From TMED8 sp038125725 (GTDB taxonomy: Bacteria > Pseudomonadota > Alphaproteobacteria > Rhodospirillales > Casp-alpha2): DNA of 63,375 bases. The notes under the pieces were generated by a model. The model ran no database searches and was not told where the DNA came from. It saw nothing but the letters and a program-made list of their open reading frames with translations. This document shows, in pieces, positions 56,485 through 63,375 of the stretch (the first letter of the stretch is position 1; the number at the start of each line of letters is the position of its first letter). Position numbers and translations under genes: made by a program. Where the stretch lies: NCBI GenBank assembly GCA_038125725.1, contig JAYPEK010000022.1:1-63375 (forward strand), given 5' to 3'.

Positions 56485-57084
56485 ATGGCACAAAAACCGG
56501 ACATGCCAACGCTGGAGATTCTCACACAGGTAAACAAACCCGGCGTGCGTGTTTGCGAGTGGCCGGATTGCGCCGAAGAAGGCGTGCACCGGGCGCCGCG
56601 CTCGCGCGACGAACTCAATGCCTACCGGTGGTTCTGCCAGGAGCATGCCCGCGAATACAACAAGAGTTGGAACTATTTCGACGGCATGACCGACGAAGAG
56701 GTCGAGGCCGACCGCCGTGCCGACACCGTGTGGCGACGGCCTTCGTGGCCGCTCGGCGATGGTCCGCCGACACCCGAGCAGGCCAGTGCGTTCTGGCGCG
56801 GCGCCTATGCCGACCCGTTCGACGTGCTCGGCTCCAAGGGCCGGCGCAACGGCGATGGCGGCGAGCCGGACGATGCCGCTGGTCCGAAACTGGGCGACGA
56901 AGTCCGCCAGGCGCTCGACGTTTTCGGCATGGAACCGCCGGTCGGCGTCGAAGACGTCAAGGCTCGCTACAAGGCCCTGGTGAAACGCTATCACCCGGAC
57001 ACCGCCGGGGCCGGCGGCAGCGACGACCGCATCAAGGACATCAACCAGGCCTACAAGGTCATTCTCGGGTTTCTCAGCACCTGA
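56485..57084 (+). CDS. J-domain protein upstream of cobS
   Basis: The 199-residue protein has a zinc-like Cys/His start (CEWPDCAEEGVH, then CQEH) and a C-terminal J domain (about 145-199) with the HPD tripeptide in KRYHPDTAG. In alphaproteobacteria this gene commonly precedes cobS and cobT. It would recruit DnaK, perhaps to load or remodel the cobaltochelatase. It starts at the ATG at 56485 and ends 136 bases before cobS. Confidence 0.88.
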   Translation: MAQKPDMPTLEILTQVNKPGVRVCEWPDCAEEGVHRAPRSRDELNAYRWFCQEHAREYNKSWNYFDGMTDEEVEADRRADTVWRRPSWPLGDGPPTPEQASAFWRGAYADPFDVLGSKGRRNGDGGEPDDAAGPKLGDEVRQALDVFGMEPPVGVEDVKARYKALVKRYHPDTAGAGGSDDRIKDINQAYKVILGFLST

Positions 57085-57164
57085 TCGGCGGCCGCGTAGC
57101 GGTCTTGACGAGAGGCCCCTGACCCCCTAGAGGTCTTGGGTTCGCCTTCCGTTGGCGGGCGTTT

Positions 57165-57183
57165 CGGCCTCCTCGCGAGGCCG
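57165..57183 (+). promoter_or_regulatory. Hairpin in the cobS leader
   Basis: CGGCCTC-CTCGC-GAGGCCG forms a seven-base-pair stem about 38 bases before the cobS ATG. No T-run follows, so it may be a translational or stability element rather than a terminator. No cobalamin-riboswitch B12 box is seen nearby. Confidence 0.35.
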
Positions 57184-57220
57184 ATCTATTCACGACAACC
57201 AGCGAAAATGGAAATTCCAC

Positions 57221-58219
57221 ATGAGTACGTCCGCCGAGTCCGCCGAAACCATGGCCATGCAGGAGCCCGACATCAAACTGTCCGTTCGCCAGGTGTTCGG
57301 CATCGATTCGGATATGGAAGTGCCGGCTTTCAGCCAGGCCGATGACCACGTTCCGGACCGGGATGAAACCTATCGTTTCGACCCCGACACCACGCTGGCG
57401 ATTCTCGCGGGCTTCGCGCACAACCGCCGTGTGATGATCCAGGGCTACCACGGCACCGGCAAGTCGACTCACATCGAACAGGTGGCGTCGCGCCTCAATT
57501 GGCCATGCATCCGCGTCAACCTGGACAGCCACATCAGCCGTATCGACCTGATCGGCAAAGACGCCATCGTGCTGAAGGACGGCATGCAGGTGACCGAGTT
57601 CCGCGAAGGCATCCTGCCCTGGGCGCTGCAGAACCCGACCGCCATCGTCTTTGACGAATACGATGCCGGCCGCCCGGACGTGATGTTCGTCATTCAGCGC
57701 GTGCTCGAGGTCGAAGGCAAGCTGACGCTGCTGGACCAGAACCGCGTCATCCGCCCGAACCCCTATTTCCGGCTGTTCGCCACCACCAACACCGTGGGCT
57801 TGGGCGACACCACCGGGCTCTATCACGGCACCCAGCAGATCAACCAGGGCCAGATGGACCGCTGGAACATCGTCGCCACGCTGAACTACCTGCCGCACGA
57901 CACCGAGCTCGACATCGTTCTCGCCAAGTCGCCGGCCTACGACACGTCGGAAGGCCGCGACACCTTGAGCGCCATGGTCGATGTCGCGGACCTCAGCCGT
58001 GCCGGCTTCATCAACGGCGATATCTCGACCGTCATGTCGCCGCGCACCGTGCTGACCTGGGCCGAGAACGCCCAGATCTTCGGTGACGTGGGCGTCGCCT
58101 TCCGGCTTACGTTCCTCAACAAGTGCGACGAAATCGAACGTCCCATCGTGGCCGAGTACTACCAGCGCTGCATGGGCAAGGAACTGCCCGAATCGGCGGC
58201 CAGCGCCGTCGTCCAGTAA
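57221..58219 (+). CDS. cobS: Cobaltochelatase subunit CobS
   Basis: The 332-residue AAA+ subunit powers ATP-dependent cobalt insertion into hydrogenobyrinic acid a,c-diamide with CobT and CobN. Walker A is GYHGTGKST, Walker B is IVFDEYDAG, and FATTNTVGLGDTTGLYHGT is the sensor region. The start at MSTSAESAE is preferred by similarity. cobT begins 33 bases later. CobN is not in the window. Confidence 0.95.
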   Translation: MSTSAESAETMAMQEPDIKLSVRQVFGIDSDMEVPAFSQADDHVPDRDETYRFDPDTTLAILAGFAHNRRVMIQGYHGTGKSTHIEQVASRLNWPCIRVNLDSHISRIDLIGKDAIVLKDGMQVTEFREGILPWALQNPTAIVFDEYDAGRPDVMFVIQRVLEVEGKLTLLDQNRVIRPNPYFRLFATTNTVGLGDTTGLYHGTQQINQGQMDRWNIVATLNYLPHDTELDIVLAKSPAYDTSEGRDTLSAMVDVADLSRAGFINGDISTVMSPRTVLTWAENAQIFGDVGVAFRLTFLNKCDEIERPIVAEYYQRCMGKELPESAASAVVQ

Positions 58220-58252
58220 CCGGCACGCCGCCGGACCGGACCCGGATCGATC

Positions 58253-60085
58253 ATGTATCGCAAGGAAGAGCCCAACGACCTGGTCAAGCGAGTCACCGCC
58301 GCCGCCCTCAAGGCGCTGGCGGCGGAAAAGGACCTGACCGTCAGCTTTTCCCCGGGCCAGGCCACGGCGACGCGCGATACCGCGATCCTGCCGACCCCCG
58401 TCGGCGCCCTCGACCAGGACGGACTGACCAAGCTGCGCGGCGTCTCCGACGCGCTGGCGCTCCGGCTGCGCTACCATGACGCCGAGGTGCACCGCGAACA
58501 CATGCCCAAGGGCCCGGAGGCGCGTGCCGTCTATGACGCCATCGAGCAGGTCCGTTGCGAGAGCCTGGGGGCGCGGCGCTTCACCGGCGTTGCAGACAAC
58601 ATCGGCGCGCTCGTCGATGAGCGCTGCAAGGCGCGCGGTTTCGGCTCCGTCACCGAGCAGAACGAAGCCAACCTGATCGACGCCGTCTCAATGATGGTGC
58701 GCGAGAAGCTCTCCGGAATCCCGGCGCCGGCCAGTGCCGAAAAGCTGATGGATGTGTGGCGCGCCGACCTGGAGAAACGGATCGGCAAGCAACTGGCGGA
58801 ACTGACCGCCTGCCCCGGCGACCAGGCGCGTTTCTCCGACGTTGTCACCGAGATCATCCAGGAACTGGATCTGCTGGAGGAAGACGCCTCCGATCTGGAA
58901 CCCGAAGACCAGGACAGCGACGACGATTCGCAGGACAACTCCGACCAGTCCGACGAAGGCACGGATTCGGACACCGGCGACGAATCGATGATGGCCGGCC
59001 AGACCGGCGAGATCGAGATGTCGGACGATGGCGAATTCGCCGACGGCGACGAGGAACAGTTCATGGGCGGCGAAGGCGAGGAAGAGCCCGCCGGCCCGAG
59101 CCGCTGGAACGAACCCTGGGAGCGCAACGCGCCTGACACCAACGACCGTTACAAGGCCTACACCGACACCTTCGACGAGATCGTCGGCGCCGACGACCTT
59201 TGCGATTCCGAGGAGCTGGACCGGCTGCGCCATCAATTGGACCAGCAGCTTTCCAACCTGCAGGGCGTCGTCTCGCGCCTCGCCAACCGCCTGCAACGCC
59301 GCCTGATGGCGAAGCAGACGCGGTCTTGGGAGTTCGACCTGGAGGAAGGCTTGCTCGACGCCGGACGGCTGTCACGCGTCGTCACCAACCCCGAGCACCC
59401 GCTTTCCTATAAGCTGGAACGCGACACCGATTTCCGCGATACCGTCGTCACCCTGCTGATTGACAACTCCGGCTCCATGCGCGGCCGTCCGATCACGGTG
59501 GCGGCCATGTGCGGCGACATCCTGGCGCGCACGCTGGAACGCTGCGGCGTCAAGGTCGAGATTCTGGGTTTCACCACGCGTTCGTGGAAGGGCGGCCAGG
59601 CGCGCGAGAAATGGGTCGCCGACGGCAAGGCCAAGAACCCGGGCCGCCTCAACGATCTCCGCCACATCGTCTACAAGGCCGCCGACCAACCCTGGCGCCG
59701 CTCGCGCAAGAATCTGGGCCTGATGCTGCGCGAAGGCCTCTTGAAGGAAAACATCGACGGCGAGGCCCTGATGTGGGCGCATCAAAGGCTGCTGGGTCGG
59801 CCCGAACAGCGGCGCATCCTGATGGTCATCTCAGACGGTGCGCCGGTGGACGACGCGACGCTGTCGGCCAACCCGGGCAACTACCTGGAGCGGCACCTGC
59901 GCGACGTCATCGAATGGATCGAGACCCGCTCCGACGTGGAAATCACCGCCATCGGCATCGGCCACGACGTCACCCGCTACTACCGCCGCGCGGTCACCAT
60001 CGTCGATGCCGAGGAACTTGGCGGCACGATGATGAACCAGTTGGCGGAACTGTTCGACGAGGACATCCGCGGCCGCCGCGGCTGA
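58253..60085 (+). CDS. cobT: Cobaltochelatase subunit CobT
   Basis: The 610-residue subunit has an N-terminal helical region (1-210), a long acidic stretch of about 80 residues (215-290), and a C-terminal von Willebrand factor A domain (about 390-600) with the MIDAS motif DNSGSM and later SDGAPVDD. It acts with CobS as the motor of the aerobic cobaltochelatase. It starts 33 bases after cobS and converges with the reductive dehalogenase gene, 16 bases away. Confidence 0.96.
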   Translation: MYRKEEPNDLVKRVTAAALKALAAEKDLTVSFSPGQATATRDTAILPTPVGALDQDGLTKLRGVSDALALRLRYHDAEVHREHMPKGPEARAVYDAIEQVRCESLGARRFTGVADNIGALVDERCKARGFGSVTEQNEANLIDAVSMMVREKLSGIPAPASAEKLMDVWRADLEKRIGKQLAELTACPGDQARFSDVVTEIIQELDLLEEDASDLEPEDQDSDDDSQDNSDQSDEGTDSDTGDESMMAGQTGEIEMSDDGEFADGDEEQFMGGEGEEEPAGPSRWNEPWERNAPDTNDRYKAYTDTFDEIVGADDLCDSEELDRLRHQLDQQLSNLQGVVSRLANRLQRRLMAKQTRSWEFDLEEGLLDAGRLSRVVTNPEHPLSYKLERDTDFRDTVVTLLIDNSGSMRGRPITVAAMCGDILARTLERCGVKVEILGFTTRSWKGGQAREKWVADGKAKNPGRLNDLRHIVYKAADQPWRRSRKNLGLMLREGLLKENIDGEALMWAHQRLLGRPEQRRILMVISDGAPVDDATLSANPGNYLERHLRDVIEWIETRSDVEITAIGIGHDVTRYYRRAVTIVDAEELGGTMMNQLAELFDEDIRGRRG

Positions 60086-60101
60086 TCCCTGCCGTCCTCT
60101 C

Positions 60102-63100
60102 TCAGAGATCGATTTCGATCACGCCGTCCGGTTGCGCAGCGCGCGACTGGCAGAGGATGATACCGCCTTCGCGTTGCTTGTTGGACAGTACGAAATCCCG
60201 GTGTTCCACGTCGCCGGCCACCAGGTCGCAGCGGCACACCCCGCAGATGCCGTCGTCGCATTTCATGTCGACGTGGATGCCGGCCTCGATCAGCGCCTCG
60301 GCGCCGCTCTTGTCGGCGGGCACCGCGACCTCGCGGCCCGAGCGCGCCAGCTTGATGATAAAGGGATGGTTCTCGTAGTCCGGCACCTCGGGCGCCGAGA
60401 AATACTCGAAATGCCGCGCATCGTCGGGAAAACCCTGGCGCTCGGCGGCGTCCAGAACGCCCGAGATATAGCGGTCCGGCCCACAGACATAGACGTGCCA
60501 ACCCGCTTGGTAACCGGCCAGCAGGGCGTCCAGGTCGGCGCGGGTGCCCTCGTCCGAGACATGCAGCGTCACCTTGTCGCACCAGGGAACGGTGGCCAGG
60601 TCGTCCAGGTAGCCGGCCGCGGCACGGTTGGGGACGGAGTAATGGAACTCGAAATCATGCCCCAGCGCATGCAGCCGGTGCGCGAAACTGATCATCGGGG
60701 TGACGCCGATACCGCCCCCCATGAGAAAACTCTTGGTCGCGCCTTCTTCCAGCGGAAACAGGTTTTTCGGCTTTGAAATGAAGACCCTGCGCCCTTCCGA
60801 GAAGATCCTGTGCATCAGTGCCGAGCCACCGCGCCCCTGGTCTTCGCGCAGCACGCCGATCTGATAGACGGAGCGGTCGGCGGGATCGCCCGAAAGCGAA
60901 TATTCGCGCAGGTATTCGGGCGCCACGACGATCTCCAGGTGGCCGCCGGCCGTCCATTCCGGCAGCGGCGAACCATCCAGCGAGGCAAATTCGTATTTGG
61001 TGATGTCCGGCGTCATGCGTTCCGCCTTCGTGACCTGCACGCGGATGACCGGCGCATCGCCCTCAATCTTATAGGCATGCGCAAGGCCGTCGGTCTCGCC
61101 TTTTGCCAGTCGCGCCTTGTAGGCCTCCGCCGTGATCAGCGCCTGATAGGCCTCGATCCCCTTCTCCCGGTCCATGGGAAACGGGAACGGCCAGGGATGC
61201 GGCGCCAGGTCGGCGGGATAGACGGCGAGGGTCTGGTCTTCGTATTTGAGGTCCAGGTCCCGTTGCAGCCCGCGCGCATTGACCGGCGCCTTGGCCGGCC
61301 GGTAGCCGCCGTCGGCTTCCATCTCGATGTCCCACCACCATTTCTTCACCGGGTTGAGATCGCCGTTGCCGGCCCAATCGTCCATGCGCGCCAGCCACTT
61401 GGCCGCCCACGGCAGTTTCATCGCCGCCCAGCGGAACGGCGCCTCGCCGACCAGGCCGGCCAGGTTCCAGGGGCAGGTCTTCATGCATCGTCCGCACATG
61501 GCTCCGCCGGGCGTGGTGATGCGGTAGGTCGCGCATTTCTGGCTGTCGGACTTCCAGATCTCATAGCCGTTGAACATCAGCTTCGGCCCGGCGGTGATGG
61601 CGCCCGACGGGCATTCCCGCGCGCATTTGTTGCAGTTCTCGCAGAAATTCTGCATGCCGAAGTCGATGGGCTTGTCGTGTTCCAGCGGCATGTCGGTGGT
61701 GACCACCCCGGATTTCAGACGCGGCCCCAGGTAGGGATTGAGGATCACCTCGCCGATGCGGCTGACCTCGCCCAAGCCCGCGAGCAGAAGCAGCGGCGGC
61801 TGCAACACCTCGCCGTCCAGCACCGTGTGGGCCTTGGCGGAATAGCCCAGGTTCCTGATCTGCTTGGCGATGACGCCGCCCAGCAGCGAAAACCGCAGGT
61901 AGGCCCGCATGGATTGCGACACGGATATCCAGTCGTCGCCCGACGCCCCTTCCATGGTCTCGTAACCCTGGTCGATGATCATCGAGACCGCCTGGTCGTG
62001 CGGTGGCTGCAAGGGCTCGCCGGTGGCGTCGTGGGAATACCAGGTCCAATCCGGGCAGCGCGAGATACCGACCGCGTCGACACCTAGGAAATAGGACGCC
62101 GCCTTGATGTTTTCCGCGTTGCGCCGCGCCTCCGAGGTCGCCGCCGGCCGGTCAGGCGCCGGCGCACCGTCCTGCAACAGCACGAAGGCCCCGAGCATGC
62201 GCCGTTGCGCCATGGAGGTCGCCGCCTTGCGCGCATAGTGGCCGTTGCGGGCGCCGTCCTGCAGGTTTTTTCCCATGTCGCCGAACTGGGCGCGGGCGAA
62301 CATGTCGGTGCGCTTTGGCACGCGGGCCACGCGGGCTTCGTCGATGAAGGTGGTCGGGTCCTCGACGCGCCTGAGATTCTCGAACGGATGCGCACCGTCG
62401 ACGTAGCGGCGATTGGCGAAGGGCTCGCGGTTGAAGGCGTTCTTGGCGGTGCCGATTCCCAGTTTCCACGTCAGGCCATGGGTGCGCCCACGGGGCTGCT
62501 CGGCCGCCGGCTTCAACGGCCGGTCCGGCGCCAGCGCAAAATCGGTAGTCAGCGCGGCAACGCCGAAGCGCGCCCCGACGTAGGGATTACGCAATTCGCC
62601 CTCTTCCCAACTCGCCAATCCCGCCGCCACGGTCAGCCGCCCCAGGTCGACGTCCGACGATGTCTGCGTATGGGCGCGGGCGTCGAAACCCAGAAGCCGG
62701 ATGTAGTTGGCGATCACCACCGCCGTCTCGGCGGCGCGCAGGCTGGCACGATGTGCCTGGGCGTCGGCCAGCCATTCGCAGCCGGCCTCACCTTCCGCAG
62801 GATCGCGCGGATACTCGTAGAGGAACACCAGCGCATGGGTATGGCCGTCAATGGTGGTCGGCGGCGCTTCCATCGATTCCTTCAAATCCGCCATGATGAC
62901 GTCGATGCCGGACGCCAGGGTCTTGGTCTGGCGGGTGCGCAGTTCCTCGGCAAGGCGGTCGATATCCGGGTTGCGGATCGGTTCCGCCAGCAGCGCCGCC
63001 AACGGCAATTCGCAAGCACCGACGATCGAGGCGTCGGAAAAATAGCCAAATGATTTCAAATGGTTGGCGCGATCTATCGGGTCCTCCGGACAGACCGCCC

Positions 63101-63332
63101 GGGCCTTGTTGACGAGCCCATCGCGAATGGCGTCCATCATCGCCTGATACTCACCCATGGCATTGACGATGGCTTCGGGGGTGTCGGGGCGGCGGAACTC
63201 CAGCGGCCGCATGGGCGGCATCACTTCCATCGACGGCATCAGCGCCGAGCGCGCCAGGCGCTCGGTCGGATAGGGCCCCATGTGGACGGGCCGCTTGGCA
63301 TCGGAAAAGAACCGCAAGCCTCTGTCCGTCAT
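60102..63332 (-). CDS. Reductive dehalogenase fused to ferredoxin-reductase and 2Fe-2S domains
   Basis: The 1076-residue protein is a catabolic, cytosolic reductive dehalogenase of the BhbA/NpRdhA kind, without Tat signal or membrane anchor. Residues about 165-275 and 445-555 are two copies of one module; only the second, with NPYLGPRLKSGVVTTD, leads into the iron-sulfur region. Eight cysteines for two [4Fe-4S] clusters are at 564, 567, 570, 574 and 600, 613, 616, 620. From about 760 on, a flavin reductase follows with REYSLSGD, GGGIGVTPM and CGPDRY, then a plant-type 2Fe-2S domain with cysteines 1025, 1030, 1033 and 1061. It would pass electrons from NAD(P)H to cobalamin to remove halide. 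The ATG at 63332 is preceded by a TTG. The window ends 43 bases upstream. Confidence 0.9.
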   Translation of the reverse strand: MTDRGLRFFSDAKRPVHMGPYPTERLARSALMPSMEVMPPMRPLEFRRPDTPEAIVNAMGEYQAMMDAIRDGLVNKARAVCPEDPIDRANHLKSFGYFSDASIVGACELPLAALLAEPIRNPDIDRLAEELRTRQTKTLASGIDVIMADLKESMEAPPTTIDGHTHALVFLYEYPRDPAEGEAGCEWLADAQAHRASLRAAETAVVIANYIRLLGFDARAHTQTSSDVDLGRLTVAAGLASWEEGELRNPYVGARFGVAALTTDFALAPDRPLKPAAEQPRGRTHGLTWKLGIGTAKNAFNREPFANRRYVDGAHPFENLRRVEDPTTFIDEARVARVPKRTDMFARAQFGDMGKNLQDGARNGHYARKAATSMAQRRMLGAFVLLQDGAPAPDRPAATSEARRNAENIKAASYFLGVDAVGISRCPDWTWYSHDATGEPLQPPHDQAVSMIIDQGYETMEGASGDDWISVSQSMRAYLRFSLLGGVIAKQIRNLGYSAKAHTVLDGEVLQPPLLLLAGLGEVSRIGEVILNPYLGPRLKSGVVTTDMPLEHDKPIDFGMQNFCENCNKCARECPSGAITAGPKLMFNGYEIWKSDSQKCATYRITTPGGAMCGRCMKTCPWNLAGLVGEAPFRWAAMKLPWAAKWLARMDDWAGNGDLNPVKKWWWDIEMEADGGYRPAKAPVNARGLQRDLDLKYEDQTLAVYPADLAPHPWPFPFPMDREKGIEAYQALITAEAYKARLAKGETDGLAHAYKIEGDAPVIRVQVTKAERMTPDITKYEFASLDGSPLPEWTAGGHLEIVVAPEYLREYSLSGDPADRSVYQIGVLREDQGRGGSALMHRIFSEGRRVFISKPKNLFPLEEGATKSFLMGGGIGVTPMISFAHRLHALGHDFEFHYSVPNRAAAGYLDDLATVPWCDKVTLHVSDEGTRADLDALLAGYQAGWHVYVCGPDRYISGVLDAAERQGFPDDARHFEYFSAPEVPDYENHPFIIKLARSGREVAVPADKSGAEALIEAGIHVDMKCDDGICGVCRCDLVAGDVEHRDFVLSNKQREGGIILCQSRAAQPDGVIEIDL

Positions 63333-63375
63333 CAAAACATTTGGGACGCCTGAGCCTGTATTCTAACGGAGGATC

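Noticed and set aside
60102..63332. Respiratory, exported reductive dehalogenase
   Set aside because: There is no twin-arginine signal at the N-terminus and no RdhB-like anchor gene alongside. The fused reductase domains mark the cytosolic catabolic type.

Overview
The window is about 63 kb of a GC-rich, densely packed bacterial chromosome. It most resembles an alphaproteobacterium of the Rhodospirillales type. The evidence is the J-domain/cobS/cobT cluster of the aerobic cobalamin pathway, a BluB-type DMB synthase, an Mcl1-like CoA lyase, RT0821-type and DUF2189/DUF2927/DUF2889 proteins, and many GTG/TTG starts. There are no rRNA genes, CRISPR arrays, insertion sequences or phage genes. I found one tRNA, tRNA-Leu(UAA).

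Layout, left to right. 1-5 kb: a DUF2189 membrane gene that has lost its stop codon runs into the serA-serC serine pathway, followed by an orphan CheB-like esterase. 5-13 kb: an SLC13/RCK transporter, a divergent enolase, a nickel module (HupE and NikR, with a NikR box between them), a TauE permease and two signalling proteins (cyclic-nucleotide-binding and Hpt). 13-21 kb: tRNA-Leu, bluB, RidA, a broken CHASE4 histidine kinase, a CinA-like protein, a 2TM lipoprotein, a MarR-like regulator behind a very AT-rich leader, a Nudix hydrolase, argJ and a parvulin. 21-31 kb: an RND efflux pair, a tungsten/molybdenum aldehyde oxidoreductase and secA. 31-35 kb: a three-gene polyamine operon (decarboxylase, deoxyhypusine-synthase-like, agmatinase). 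35-46 kb: an acyl-CoA dehydrogenase, recQ, a halohydrin dehalogenase, an EEP hydrolase, an SCP2-like/alpha-beta hydrolase, a secreted Cys-repeat/tectonin protein, accA, a malyl-CoA lyase-like gene and xerD. 46-57 kb: a secreted solenoid protein preceded by a 46-residue membrane protein, aroK-aroB, a CorC-type protein, a CBS protein, an operon of TetR, two-subunit B12 mutase and thioesterase, DUF2889 and a ribbon-helix-helix protein. 56-63 kb: J-domain, cobS and cobT, facing a large reductive dehalogenase fused to its own electron-transfer domains.

Two themes stand out. The first is cobalamin: the window makes its lower ligand (BluB), inserts cobalt (CobS/CobT) and encodes two B12-type enzymes, a divergent acyl-CoA mutase and a reductive dehalogenase. 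The second is dehalogenation. A short-chain protein matches both published halohydrin dehalogenase signatures exactly. The terminal gene is a self-sufficient, cytosolic, NAD(P)H-type reductive dehalogenase whose corrinoid module is internally duplicated. With the unusual mutase operon, these are the best candidates for undescribed biology.

The DUF2189 gene has no stop, and the histidine kinase carries an amber codon plus a frameshift. Either some genes are decaying or the assembly has local errors; reads would decide.
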